In this document: positions 7,877 through 16,347 of the stretch, in pieces
Position numbering within the stretch: the stretch's first letter is position 1
Layout: every line of letters begins with the position of its first letter
Assembly: GCF_015277855.1 (NCBI RefSeq)
Contig: NZ_CP063812.1
Coordinates: 620,001-684,000 of the forward strand
DNA from: Microbacterium cremeum
GTDB taxonomy: Bacteria > Actinomycetota > Actinomycetes > Actinomycetales > Microbacteriaceae
Length of the DNA stretch: 64,000 bases
Reading direction: 5' to 3'
Notes under the pieces: generated by a model
The model's input: only the letters and a program-made list of their open reading frames with translations
Told to the model about the DNA's origin: nothing
Databases searched by the model: none
Translations under genes and position numbers: made by a program

Positions 7877-10852
7877 CTACGAGTTCGTTGCTTCCGGTGA
7901 GTGGCGTGATCTTGCACGCTGCGTCCGCAGGGCCTGCTCGTACTGGTTCAGATGCGCCGAGCGAATGTCAGCGGAGGAGAACGTCTGTTGCTTGAGATAC
8001 AGGGCCTTGCAAAGAGCGAGAACTTCGTCCTCGGGAGCGGCTCCCTGCGCGTAAGCATCCTGGCATAGTGCGTGGAAAAAATGAGTGAGAACCCACGTCG
8101 CTTCGGCATGTTCCACAAGTGCAGTAGCCTTACCTGCCCAACGAGGCGACCGAAGAAGAAAAAGCAGCAGAAGTGCAGCCGTCAGCCGTTCGTTGGTTCT
8201 ACTGAGTTCACCGCTTTCCAAGGCCGTATCGAGTATTGATGCGAGCTTTGGTGAGGAGAGCGTCATCTCGATGCCTCCGATCGCAACGCCCGCTGGGATC
8301 GATCGACTCAGAAATTCGGTCAGCTTGTCTCCGCCTGATTCCGGATCATCGCCAGCTTCGTCGAGGTGTCGCGTCACTGCGCTTCTAAGGTCAGCCAACG
8401 ATGCATCAGCGCTAAGCACGGTGACGAAACGCCCCCACAGCTCGAGCGTGTCGACGAGGATTCTGCGCTTGAGCTCGAGGTTCTCGACCTGATCTAGGTC
8501 ACGCAACACGCTGGACACGAGAGACAGAGTCCTGTGGAGCCGTGCGGTTGTTGCCATATCCGCTTTGACTAGACCGAACCCTCCTGCCGAGTTGCTTTCG
8601 GGGAACTCGATCTCTTCTGAGTCTGAATCGCTCGGCGGTTCTGCTGAGGAGCCAACGACAATCGATGGCGGCATTTCGTCGATGGTGATTAGCGGCACCG
8701 GTTCGTATGGCGAACCCGGGCCAACATTGTCCGCGAGCTCTTCGTCGATTAGGAGCGGGAGGCGTTCGAGCATGTCCTCGTCCGCCCTTGATAGTGCCGC
8801 TAGCTTGATCGCGACAGGTTGGTAGTAGAACAGGTCGGCGACGACCAGATCCCGGAACTCCTTGTCTACGAGGGCTCTTTTCGCTGCGAAGAGCGTGAAG
8901 TACGTGTATCGGGCGAACTCAACCGAGTCTCCATGCCGGCGAAGGAGGCGCTGCTTGATGAAGAAGTTCAGGACAGCCGCGGCGCTTGCTTGCCAGCCAA
9001 ACTTGCTGAGCGCGTCGTCGATCATGCGCAAAGCCTCCGACTCCCGAACGCTCGGTTTCTCGTCCCAGATCAGCGATTCGGCGAACTTGCCGAGTACCGC
9101 GGTTAGGTCGGTCTCCGTGAGGCCAGTTTCGTTGGCGTGAGGATCACCGATCCCGAGCAGCAGAGCTGTATAAGCGTCCAGGACACTTGTCAGGTTCCGG
9201 GTTTCAGCGGCTGTACCTCGCAGGGCGAGGTAAAGGAGCAATGACACGGTGAAGGGCGTCCGACGCAACCCCTCAGCTTCCAGAACTCGTACAGTGTGTT
9301 CGGCCAACCGCGCGCTCTCGGTGGGCGCGAGTTTCTGGGCGAGCGCGAGGATGTCAGATTTACGCATGCGGCCGAGAAAGAGCATTCTAGGGGTGACCCC
9401 GAGAGCGCGCAGTCGGCTAACTACTTCGTCCTCATCACCCTGCCTACATCCGATTATTTTGACGATGGCCTGCGAGTCAACGATGCCAGCGAGCACGCGG
9501 TCCGACAGGCGCGGTATCGAGGCGGTGACGTCGTCGATGGCTAACACGTGCGGCGGCAGAATCGTGGTTCGGTCGTGGACAAGACCGCAACTAGTCGCCG
9601 CGTTGATCACGGCGATCCCCAACGGATCGCGTTTCACCCGACAGTCTGTGAATCGGACGAAGATCGGTGCGGCGGATCCCAGCACTTCTGAAGACTGCGT
9701 CGCGAGCCACTTGATCGCGGTGGTCAGCCCGGATCCGTCATCGCCGACTACGACAAAGAAGTCGTGCGATTCCACTTCTGCGAGCCCATCCAGTCGCTCA
9801 ACATCGGTACTGCGCCCCCGGCGAATCCGCTCCCGCACAAACGTTGCGTGAGGAACCGGCAAGAGAATCGGCGGGATGACGAGCTCTCGTCCAACGAGAT
9901 CACCGCCGCCGGCGTCCACCAGAACCGACTCATTGGTAATCGACTCGCGGAGAAGGTCGCGCGCCTCCTGAACGACATCGCGCGCGAGCCCGACTTCGTT
10001 CGTCACCAGAGTCGCGCTTGCCGGTGCGTGCTCGGCGAGAAAGGTTGGAAGGTCGGCGTGCCTTGATCCGTATACGAGCGGGACGACATGGTCGTTCGCA
10101 TGCTCGCGGGCCACCATCTCCTCTTCGTCTGCACGACAAAGGCGGTAGTGGAAGACGCTCGACTGAGGAAACGTGCGGCGATGCCAGTCGAGCAAGGTGG
10201 AGAAGTTGGGGTCGCTAAGTCCGCCTCCAAAGCCGACATAGACTACCGACTTCAGCGTGGCCATTGCCTGCTCAAGAGCTCGGGTCGACTCATGCGCTAG
10301 AAGCTTCGCGTAGTCGCCCTCGGTGAGGATCACAGAGTCGGGCCGATTCCACACTCCGTGTAGATGGCCGATAGCGTCAGTCGCGCGGGTCACAACCTCG
10401 TGGAAACCAACGGTGTCCGTCCAGTCCTTCGATTGACGACCACCCGCCTGCTCCAGCAGCGTGTCATAGTTCGTGGTCAGGATCGGGAAGGGGTACGACA
10501 GTAGCGCCGAGGCAACGGATGATGAGCGAACCGCCAATCCGCCGATGTCGTCGCGTAGCCAGTCGCTGAAGGCGACATCGCCCACCTGCTTCAACGCGGT
10601 CGATACCATGCCGGCTGCCTTGATTACGGTCTCGACTGAGCCAGTCTTGAGTCCGTAGCGAATGAGTCCCTCGACGAGTTCCTCCCAGTCCTGACCAAGG
10701 TCGGCGTCAATCTTGCGCGCGCGCTGAATGCCACTGCGCACGAGTCCAATCCAAGTCGCCGTCGGCGCGTTGCCGGAGGTTGCTGCAGATACACCGGTGC
10801 CAACGATGAATATGACGTCTGACTGCGACACGACCTGCTGAAAGGACTTCAC
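7877..10852 (-). CDS. SIR2-STAND NTPase fusion, candidate anti-phage effector (Avs5-like)
   Basis: The 991-residue product has an N-terminal SIR2-type domain: FIVGTGVS (Gly/Ser of the NAD site, residues ~15-22), LTTNYD (Asn128, ~125-130), GHLHG with the catalytic-type histidine (~162-166) and VYVGFGGGLSDPN (~204-216). A P-loop NTPase domain follows, with GDDGSGLTT at ~370-378, Walker B-like VLAIDDV at ~436-442, IVKIIGCRQ as sensor region and PFTVSLLLYLAL further on, then a long helical C-terminus as in STAND sensors. The Walker A lysine is replaced by Leu. SIR2 fused to STAND is the layout of Avs5-type NAD-depleting defence proteins. GTG 10852 is chosen as start because GAAGGAG lies five bases upstream; an in-frame ATG at 10948 has no such site. 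Confidence 0.85.
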   Translation of the reverse strand: MKSFQQVVSQSDVIFIVGTGVSAATSGNAPTATWIGLVRSGIQRARKIDADLGQDWEELVEGLIRYGLKTGSVETVIKAAGMVSTALKQVGDVAFSDWLRDDIGGLAVRSSSVASALLSYPFPILTTNYDTLLEQAGGRQSKDWTDTVGFHEVVTRATDAIGHLHGVWNRPDSVILTEGDYAKLLAHESTRALEQAMATLKSVVYVGFGGGLSDPNFSTLLDWHRRTFPQSSVFHYRLCRADEEEMVAREHANDHVVPLVYGSRHADLPTFLAEHAPASATLVTNEVGLARDVVQEARDLLRESITNESVLVDAGGGDLVGRELVIPPILLPVPHATFVRERIRRGRSTDVERLDGLAEVESHDFFVVVGDDGSGLTTAIKWLATQSSEVLGSAAPIFVRFTDCRVKRDPLGIAVINAATSCGLVHDRTTILPPHVLAIDDVTASIPRLSDRVLAGIVDSQAIVKIIGCRQGDEDEVVSRLRALGVTPRMLFLGRMRKSDILALAQKLAPTESARLAEHTVRVLEAEGLRRTPFTVSLLLYLALRGTAAETRNLTSVLDAYTALLLGIGDPHANETGLTETDLTAVLGKFAESLIWDEKPSVRESEALRMIDDALSKFGWQASAAAVLNFFIKQRLLRRHGDSVEFARYTYFTLFAAKRALVDKEFRDLVVADLFYYQPVAIKLAALSRADEDMLERLPLLIDEELADNVGPGSPYEPVPLITIDEMPPSIVVGSSAEPPSDSDSEEIEFPESNSAGGFGLVKADMATTARLHRTLSLVSSVLRDLDQVENLELKRRILVDTLELWGRFVTVLSADASLADLRSAVTRHLDEAGDDPESGGDKLTEFLSRSIPAGVAIGGIEMTLSSPKLASILDTALESGELSRTNERLTAALLLLFLLRSPRWAGKATALVEHAEATWVLTHFFHALCQDAYAQGAAPEDEVLALCKALYLKQQTFSSADIRSAHLNQYEQALRTQRARSRHSPEATNS

Positions 10853-11163
10853 ATGTGCTCCTTCGCCCAGTCCCCAATAGCTGATTAGCTGGGGGCGACC
10901 CCGGTAGCCAACATAGCGACGCCTCTGCTGACTGACTCTCTGTAGCACATACGTGTCGGATCAGAAACTGCGAGCTACTGGCGATCTGAATGCGTGTGCC
11001 GTCGTCGCGTAGAATCGCCCAAGGCGATTAGGTGGTCGAGTGTGGCCTTCTGCTAGTCCGCGAACTCGCCACGCGCGACCTGGGTTTCGGGCGACAAGTT
11101 GCACACAAGCCGCCACGGAACGCCCTCAATGGCCCGGGAGCCGCGCGATAGCCGACCCTTGGG
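10853..11163. other. Gene-free stretch upstream of the SIR2-STAND gene
   Basis: No coding frame is supported in these 311 bp. They hold the promoter of the minus-strand SIR2-STAND gene and, at 11013-11029, a perfect inverted repeat AATCGCC-caa-GGCGATT that could be an operator or a short hairpin. The right part is the flank of the IS30 insertion. Confidence 0.6.
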
Positions 11164-11191
11164 TTCTTGCGGTGGTCGCAACACTTACTGA

Positions 11192-12376
11192 GTGGAGAGT
11201 GTTGTGGCGGAGTTGGCGTTGAGGTTCCGGCTGGATCTTGTGCAGTTGGCGTGGGCGGGCTTTCAGGCTGGGCAGTTCGCGAGCGAGGTGGGCGAACGGA
11301 TCGGAGTGAACCGCACGACCGCGAAGCGGATGCTGGTCGCGGCCGGCGGTGTCAGGCCGCGTCGTGGCCGGAACCTGCAGGGCCGGTATCTCTCGTTCGC
11401 CGAGCGGGAGGAGATCTCAGTCGGCGTCGCGTCGGGTGAATCGGTGCGGTCGATCGCGCGGCGGATCGGGCGGGCGCCGTCGACGGTGTCCCGGGAGCTG
11501 ATCCGCAACGCCGTGCGTGGCCGGTATCGGGCATCGACGGCGCAGATGACGGCGATGGGGCGCGCAGAGAGGCCGAAACCCGGGAAGCTGGCGACCAACG
11601 TGCGGCTGCGTGCGAGGGTGGAAGCGGACTTAGCAAGGCGCCGATCGCCGGAGCAGATCGCGGGTCGGCTACGTCGAGAGTTCCCCGACGACCCGGAGAT
11701 GCACGTGAGCACGGAGACGATCTATCAGTCGCTCTACGTGCAGTCCCGGGGCGCGTTGAAGCAGGAACTGACCCGGTATCTGCGCACCGGGCGGGGGCTG
11801 CGCCATCCCAGCCGAAAGGTGGGTCAGCGGAAGAACCGGATCCCGAACATGGTCAACATCTCGCAGCGGCCGCCGGAGGCGAGCGACCGGGCCGTTCCAG
11901 GAAGTTGGGAAGGCGACCTGATCATCGGCGCGGGGAACTTGTCTGCGATCGGAACTCTCGTGGAACGGCACTCGAACTTCACGATGCTCGTGCACCTGCC
12001 CGACGGTTACAAGCCCGACCAGGTCGCTCCTGCGCTGACTCGGAAGATTCAGCAGCTCCCGGTGCAGCTGCGCGGTGCACTGACGTGGGATCAGGGTCCG
12101 GAGATGCGTGACTGGGAGAAGGTCCGCATCGATACCGGCATCGACGTGTTCTTCTGCATCGACGTGTTCTTCTGCGACCCGCACTCGCCCTGGCAGCGCG
12201 GCATCAACGAGAACACCAATGGGCTGCTTCGCCAATACTTCCCGAAAGGCACCAGCCTCGACGGGTTCACCGAGGGACAGCTTGACGCCGTCGCCCACGA
12301 GCTCAACGACCGACCCCGCAAGCGGCTCGAGTTTCAGACCCCGAATGAGATCATCAGATCTGTCCTGTTGCGATGA
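11192..12376 (+). CDS. IS30-family transposase
   Basis: This 394-residue DDE transposase has two N-terminal helix-turn-helix regions (QFASEVGERIGVNRTTAKRM and SVRSIARRIGRAPSTVSREL) and the catalytic core: first Asp in WEGDLIIG, second Asp in TWDQGPEM, and Glu in NENTNGLLRQYFPKG, the family hallmark. The start is GTG 11192. Odd feature: six residues, IDVFFC, are duplicated in tandem just before DPHSPWQRG, between the second Asp and the Glu, because 18 bp at 12140-12157 are repeated. The frame is kept, but activity may be impaired. Confidence 0.93.
   Translation: MESVVAELALRFRLDLVQLAWAGFQAGQFASEVGERIGVNRTTAKRMLVAAGGVRPRRGRNLQGRYLSFAEREEISVGVASGESVRSIARRIGRAPSTVSRELIRNAVRGRYRASTAQMTAMGRAERPKPGKLATNVRLRARVEADLARRRSPEQIAGRLRREFPDDPEMHVSTETIYQSLYVQSRGALKQELTRYLRTGRGLRHPSRKVGQRKNRIPNMVNISQRPPEASDRAVPGSWEGDLIIGAGNLSAIGTLVERHSNFTMLVHLPDGYKPDQVAPALTRKIQQLPVQLRGALTWDQGPEMRDWEKVRIDTGIDVFFCIDVFFCDPHSPWQRGINENTNGLLRQYFPKGTSLDGFTEGQLDAVAHELNDRPRKRLEFQTPNEIIRSVLLR
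12140..12175 (+). repeat. 18-bp perfect tandem duplication inside the transposase
   Basis: ATCGACGTGTTCTTCTGC occurs twice back to back (12140-12157 and 12158-12175). It adds six residues to the catalytic domain relative to what IS30 transposases normally show at this place. Replication slippage is the likely cause. Confidence 0.9.
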
Positions 12377-12453
12377 CCGCTTGAATCCGCCGGTCCGCTT
12401 TCGTGCGGAGTCACGGCAGGGAACACCACTGATCGCGGGCTATCGTCGGAGCG

Positions 12454-12930
12454 GTGAGCAGAGTCGTTCTGATGTGCGGGCCAGCGGGATCCGGAAAGTC
12501 GACCGTCGCGAGGCGGCTCGAGTCCGAGGGTATGGTTCGCCTTTCGTTCGACCAGGAAGCCTGGCGACGCGGGATCCAGACGATGCCCCTACCAACGGAC
12601 GTGCACGAAGACATCGAGCAGGAACTCCGCGCTCGCCTCATCACGCTTGTCGTGGCTGGCGCGGATGTGGTGCTCGACTTTTCGTTCTGGTCGGAGCGCG
12701 CCCGCCTCGCGTATCGGGACCTTTTGCGCCCGCTCGGAGTGGTGCCGGAGACGATCTATCTCGCGACGCCACGAGCGGTCGCGCTGGAGCGAATGTCTGC
12801 GCGCGGCCACGAGCACGCCGACGATTACGCGCTTCCCAAGGACGTAGCGGCCGAGTACTTCGACCACTTCCAGCCCCCGACAGCCGACGAAGGTCCTCTT
12901 ACGGTCCTCGGTGCCGCCGCGTTGCAATGA
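12454..12930 (+). CDS. P-loop kinase-like ATP-binding protein (AAA_33 / zeta-like)
   Basis: The 158-residue product begins with a Walker A motif GPAGSGKSTVARRLE (residues ~9-23), has LSFDQEAWRRG and a Walker B-like DVVLDFSFWSERAR, and a lid with RMSARGHEHADDY. This is the layout of small P-loop kinases of the AAA_33 family, which includes aminoglycoside- or nucleotide-type phosphotransferases and zeta-like toxins. The substrate is unknown. Start GTG 12454. It is the last gene of the island, ~70 bp behind the IS30 element. Confidence 0.8.
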   Translation: MSRVVLMCGPAGSGKSTVARRLESEGMVRLSFDQEAWRRGIQTMPLPTDVHEDIEQELRARLITLVVAGADVVLDFSFWSERARLAYRDLLRPLGVVPETIYLATPRAVALERMSARGHEHADDYALPKDVAAEYFDHFQPPTADEGPLTVLGAAALQ

Positions 12931-13234
12931 GCGGTCCCTCTGCGCTCGCGATGTCTCCAGTGGCCTCGAGGCGAACCTCCGGTCCAGGTACTCCCGCCAC
13001 TGGCGAGGAGCAGACACAGCGCAGCCTCAGATCGTTGCGGCCGACCTGTGGAGCCGAGAGGCTTGACCGACGAGGCGCGGCCATGCTCGTATAGCCCACG
13101 CGAGACGATGCACGATGAGGGCCCGTCTTGCGAAGTTCCGGCAGTCCGCAGATCAGGTTGGACTCAGGCGATCGACGGGACGTGTGCGCCAGCTCGAGAT
13201 CCGCGGAATCACGCGTCAGTTCGCACCTTCCCCG
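12931..13234. other. Gene-free right end of the island
   Basis: These 304 bp hold no frame that I can support on either strand. They connect the kinase-like gene to the right attachment repeat. A decayed integrase end could have been here, but nothing recognisable remains. Confidence 0.5.
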
Positions 13235-13300
13235 CTGACTACGGATCAGAAGGTTAGGGGTTTCGAGTCCCTTCGGGCGCGCACTGTGTTGAGACAGTAC
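13235..13300 (+). repeat. Right attachment repeat (attR-like)
   Basis: This is the second copy of the tRNA-Arg 3' half and 19 following bases, identical to 6407-6471 except for one extra T in the T-loop (GGGGTTTCGAG against GGGGTTCGAG). It is not a functional tRNA because the 5' half is absent. Confidence 0.88.
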
Positions 13301-13307
13301 CCGGAAG

Positions 13308-13329
13308 AAGCCCCGTTCAGGGGCTTTTT
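13308..13329 (+). terminator. Rho-independent terminator, probably the original one of tRNA-Arg
   Basis: AAGCCCC-gttca-GGGGCTT followed by a T run lies directly after the right attachment repeat, where the tRNA-Arg terminator would sit before island insertion. Confidence 0.8.
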
Positions 13330-13368
13330 CTGTCGCTGGGTCCCGTTCTGGTCCGCCTCGCGAGTCGT

Positions 13369-13641
13369 CTAGCGAAGCGTCACTGCCACGTGAACGATGT
13401 CGCCGATCTCCTTGCCGAGTTGCTTGCGCAGCTTCGCGCTGAGCGAGATCATGTGGCCGCCTTTGCCCGTGACCATAGCTCCGACGTTCTCCAGCGGGAT
13501 CCCGTCTATCTCGGCGTCCACTCGCACCGACTTGCCGGTTCCGAGGAAGTCGACCGACCCCGGAATCTCGACACAGGACCACAGTTCACCCTTGACGTCG
13601 ACTCCGATCGGCGCCTCGAAACGCAGGTCCGGTTGTGCCAT
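13369..13641 (-). CDS. DUF1905 domain protein
   Basis: The 90-residue product is a small beta-barrel-like protein with the DUF1905 pattern: WSCVEIPG near residue 22, VRVDAEIDGIPLENVGAMVTG in the middle and SLSAKLRKQLGKEIGDIVHVAV at the end. AGGGTGG lies upstream of the ATG at 13641. The function of the family is unknown. It is the first resident gene to the right of the island. Confidence 0.85.
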   Translation of the reverse strand: MAQPDLRFEAPIGVDVKGELWSCVEIPGSVDFLGTGKSVRVDAEIDGIPLENVGAMVTGKGGHMISLSAKLRKQLGKEIGDIVHVAVTLR

Positions 13642-13704
13642 GCGGCCACCCTAACGAATTCGGGTCGAGCCGCGACGAATGTAGGCGCAGGTGCCTCTAC
13701 ATTT

Positions 13705-13734
13705 GTGAGAGTACTCAAAACTGAGTACACTCAC
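13705..13734. promoter_or_regulatory. 30-bp palindromic operator, candidate site for the TetR at 15725-16318
   Basis: GTGAG-a-GTACTCA-aaac-TGAGTAC-a-CTCAC is a near-perfect dyad. Its core ACTCA-N4-TGAGT recurs at 16349-16362 in front of the tetR gene, which suggests that one repressor controls both promoters. It lies 38 bp before the oxidoreductase start. Confidence 0.75.
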
Positions 13735-13772
13735 TAACTGTCGCCGAGCAACCCCACCGAGGAGTCACGCGC

Positions 13773-14825
13773 ATGCGAGCGTTCGTCATCGATCGATACA
13801 AGGCCGCCCTTCACGAGGCGAGCGTGCCCGAACCCGCCGTCGGCGAGCGCGACGTGCTCGTACGCGTCGTCGCTGCGGGGGTGAACCAGCTGGATGAGAA
13901 GCTCCGAACCGGTGAGTTCCGGCAGATCCTCCCGTACCGATTCCCCTTGACGCTCGGTCACGACGTCGCGGGCACGGTCATCCGCGTCGGATCGAAGGTC
14001 GACGCGTTCGCGCCGGGTGATCTGGTGTTCGCGCGTCCGCGGGACGGTCGGATCGGCGCCTTCGCCGAGGCGATCGCGATCGACGAGACCGATGCTGCGC
14101 TCGCACCCAAGTCGATCACCGCCGTCGAGGCAGCATCCCTGCCCTTGGTCGCGCTGACGGCCTGGCAGGCCCTCGTCGAGCGCGGCGACGTGCAGCCGGG
14201 CCAGAAGGTTCTCATCCACGGCGGCAGTGGGGGTGTGGGAACGATCGCCATCCAGCTCGCCAAGCACCTCGGCGCCCACGTGGCGACGACGGTATCGGCC
14301 GCGAACGCTGACTTCGTGCGGGAGCTCGGGGCGGACGAAGTGATCGACTACAGGTCGCAGGACTTCGCGGACGTTCTCCAGGGCTATGACCTCGTGCTGG
14401 ACAGTCTCGGAGGCGAGAACCTCGAGAAGTCTCTCCGGGTGCTCTCGCCCGGTGGCAAGGCCATCGGGATCGTGGGGCCACCCGATCCGGCCTTCGCGCG
14501 CAGCGCCGGACTGAACCCGCTGCTGCGAGTCGCGGTCGCGGGGCTGAGTCGTAAGATCCGCACGCTCGCGCGAAAGCTCGGCGTCTCCTACGAGTTCCTC
14601 CTGATGCGCGCGAGCGGAGACCAGCTCCGGCGGATCGCCGCGCTCGTCGATCAGGGGGTGCTTCGTCCTGTCGTCGGAGAAGTCCACGGGTTCACCGACG
14701 TTCCACGGGCTCTCGCACGCCTTGAATCGCACCGCGTCCGCGGGAAGTCCGTCATCGCGATCGACGGAGGAACCGCGGCCACCGACCACACCGCCGACAG
14801 TCGAACCAGAGGATTCTCATCATGA
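13773..14825 (+). CDS. NADP-dependent quinone-oxidoreductase-type MDR protein
   Basis: The 350-residue protein is a zinc-free medium-chain dehydrogenase/reductase. The GroES-like part shows GVNQLDEKLRTGEF and LGHDVAGTVIRVGSKVDAFAPGD; the Rossmann part has the nucleotide motif HGGSGGVGTIAIQLAKHLGA (about residues 149-168) and LGADEVIDYRSQDF. The zinc ligands of alcohol dehydrogenases are absent. The C-terminus extends ~20 residues beyond the usual end. It overlaps the downstream hydrolase by ATGA and is likely repressed by the TetR encoded at 15725. It probably reduces enone or quinone-like compounds. Confidence 0.88.
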   Translation: MRAFVIDRYKAALHEASVPEPAVGERDVLVRVVAAGVNQLDEKLRTGEFRQILPYRFPLTLGHDVAGTVIRVGSKVDAFAPGDLVFARPRDGRIGAFAEAIAIDETDAALAPKSITAVEAASLPLVALTAWQALVERGDVQPGQKVLIHGGSGGVGTIAIQLAKHLGAHVATTVSAANADFVRELGADEVIDYRSQDFADVLQGYDLVLDSLGGENLEKSLRVLSPGGKAIGIVGPPDPAFARSAGLNPLLRVAVAGLSRKIRTLARKLGVSYEFLLMRASGDQLRRIAALVDQGVLRPVVGEVHGFTDVPRALARLESHRVRGKSVIAIDGGTAATDHTADSRTRGFSS

Positions 14826-15685
14826 ACTCGATCGACAGCGAACCCGTCGTCACGACGTATGCGAAAGCGCCGACGAAGACCATCACCGCGCGCGGCACCA
14901 CCTACGCGTACCGGGAACTCGGTCCGAAGGGTGGCATCCCGGTCGTCTTCTTCGTCCATCTGGCGGCCACCCTGGACAACTGGGACCCGCGCATCGTCGA
15001 CCGGATCGCGACGACCCGGCACGTGATCACTTTCGACAATGCGGGCGTCGGTGCCTCGTCCGGAACCGTACCCGGAACGATCGAGGAAGCCGCCGACGAC
15101 GCGTACGCCTTCATCGCCGCCCTCGGATTCGACACCGTCGACGTCTTCTCGTTCTCCATGGGCGGCATGATCGCGCAGGACCTCATCATCAAGCACCCCC
15201 TGCTGGTGCGAAAGCTCGTCCTCACCGGGACCGGCCCTCGTGGCGGCAAGGACATGGACAAGATCGTGGGTGTGACGTACAGGGACATCCTGCGTTCGGC
15301 CATCACCCGGTCGGATCCGAAGGAGTTCCTCTTCTTCAACCGCGACGAAGCGGGCAAGAAGGCGGGCAAGGCATTCGTGAAGCGCCTCGAGGAGCGGACG
15401 ACGGACCGAGACAAGCCGATCAGCATGAGAGCGCTCCGCACCCAGTTGAAAGCCATCCAGCGCTTCGGCCGCTCTGCGCCCTCAGACCTTTCCAAGATCA
15501 CCCAGCCCACGCTGATCGCCAACGGCGACAACGACCGGATGGTGCCCTCAGCGCTCTCGCACGACCTGCACGCCCGCATCGCCGGCAGCGAGCTGATCAT
15601 CTATCCCGACGCGGGCCACGGTGGCATCTTCCAGTACTGGGAGAGGTTCGCACCCGTCGCCGCCACGTTCTTGGCGGAGGGATAG
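14822..15685 (+). CDS. Alpha/beta hydrolase
   Basis: The 287-residue protein has the full catalytic set of the alpha/beta hydrolase fold: nucleophile elbow SFSMGG (about residues 119-124), acid in NGDNDRMV (~238) and histidine in DAGHGG (~265). Oxyanion text is VFFVHLAATLDNWD, where the common HGxP is replaced by HLAA. Family relatives include haloperoxidase-like and ester hydrolases; the substrate is unknown. It is co-translated with the oxidoreductase upstream and converges on the tetR gene. Confidence 0.87.
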   Translation: MNSIDSEPVVTTYAKAPTKTITARGTTYAYRELGPKGGIPVVFFVHLAATLDNWDPRIVDRIATTRHVITFDNAGVGASSGTVPGTIEEAADDAYAFIAALGFDTVDVFSFSMGGMIAQDLIIKHPLLVRKLVLTGTGPRGGKDMDKIVGVTYRDILRSAITRSDPKEFLFFNRDEAGKKAGKAFVKRLEERTTDRDKPISMRALRTQLKAIQRFGRSAPSDLSKITQPTLIANGDNDRMVPSALSHDLHARIAGSELIIYPDAGHGGIFQYWERFAPVAATFLAEG

Positions 15686-15724
15686 CGGGGCAGCAGCTGC
15701 GCGAGACGCCGCCGAGGGTCGGGA

Positions 15725-16318
15725 TCAGTCTGTCCAGAGTGCGTCGACTTGGAGGCGGATGTCGTCGAGGATCGCTTCGACGCTGAGGGTGACGTTGGCG
15801 CTGTCGGCCATCGCGAGGAACAGGATGGCGGTCACGATTCGCGCCAGGGTCGCGGCATCCGCCCTCTTCGCACGGGCGAATACTTCGGCGACGGCTTGCT
15901 CCGTCCCCGAGACGATGGCGAGCGCCTCGCGATGGCGCGGCTCCTCCGGGTCGCCGAACACCATCTCGCGCAGGTAGACGCGTCCGTTGTCCACCTGCAC
16001 CCGATTGCACTCGACGACGGGCCGGACGATGGCCATCACCGCATCCCGCGGATCCGAGACGGATGCCGCGTCCGACCGGCCCTCCTCCAGAGCTTTCGCG
16101 TAGTGGGCGTTCTGGACCAGGAGGAGGAGTTCCCCCTTGGTCTTCGCATAGAGGAACAGTGTGCCGGCGCCGATGTCGGCTCTGTCGGCGATCTGCTGGG
16201 TGGTGACGTCGTCCACCCCATAGGTCGCGAAGAGTTCGCTCGCGGCCGCGATGATGCGGTCGAGCTTCTCCTGCTTGTTGCGCTCGCGTCGCCCGACGGG
16301 CTGATCGGCCAGAGGCAT
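15725..16318 (-). CDS. TetR/AcrR-family repressor
   Basis: The 197-residue protein has the TetR helix-turn-helix at residues ~20-62 (LFATYGVDDVTTQQIADRAD, IGAGTLFLYAKTKGELL) and a variable helical ligand domain. GGAGAA precedes the ATG at 16318. The operator-like dyad 30 bp upstream shares its core with the dyad before the 13773-15685 operon, so it most likely represses itself and that operon. Confidence 0.92.
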   Translation of the reverse strand: MPLADQPVGRRERNKQEKLDRIIAAASELFATYGVDDVTTQQIADRADIGAGTLFLYAKTKGELLLLVQNAHYAKALEEGRSDAASVSDPRDAVMAIVRPVVECNRVQVDNGRVYLREMVFGDPEEPRHREALAIVSGTEQAVAEVFARAKRADAATLARIVTAILFLAMADSANVTLSVEAILDDIRLQVDALWTD

Positions 16319-16347
16319 GTGACGTTCTCCGGAGTAGATGGCGATTG

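Larger units (their letters stand above)
11164..12385 (+). mobile_element. IS30-family insertion sequence
   Basis: A single transposase gene is flanked by imperfect inverted repeats of about 20 bp: TTCTTGCGGTGGTCGCAACA at 11164-11183 and, read on the minus strand from 12385, TTCAAGCGGTCATCGCAACA, matching at 16 of 20 positions. The size, ~1.2 kb, is usual for the family. Target duplications are too short in this family to be certain here. Confidence 0.8.
6407..13300. mobile_element. tRNA-Arg-integrated genomic island carrying a SIR2-STAND gene
   Basis: The island is delimited by the direct repeats at 6407-6471 and 13235-13300. Base composition inside is visibly lower in GC than on either side, especially 7.0-11.0 kb, and the GGATGCC/GGCATCC word that recurs in the flanks is not seen inside. 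Cargo: a frameshifted gene, a 134-residue protein, a 991-residue SIR2-STAND protein, an IS30-family insertion and a P-loop kinase-like gene. No integrase, excisionase or replication gene is visible, so it is either a decayed element or one mobilised in trans. Confidence 0.85.

Noticed and set aside
10948..10948. ATG at 10948 as start of the SIR2-STAND gene
   Set aside because: GTG 10852 has GAAGGAG at ideal distance and begins just before the SIR2 fold. The extra 32 residues read as untranslated sequence.
12931..13234. Integrase remnant at the right island end
   Set aside because: No tyrosine- or serine-recombinase motif can be found in any frame.
13235..13300. Second tRNA-Arg gene
   Set aside because: Only the 3' half of the tRNA is present and the T-loop has an extra base. 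It is an attachment repeat.
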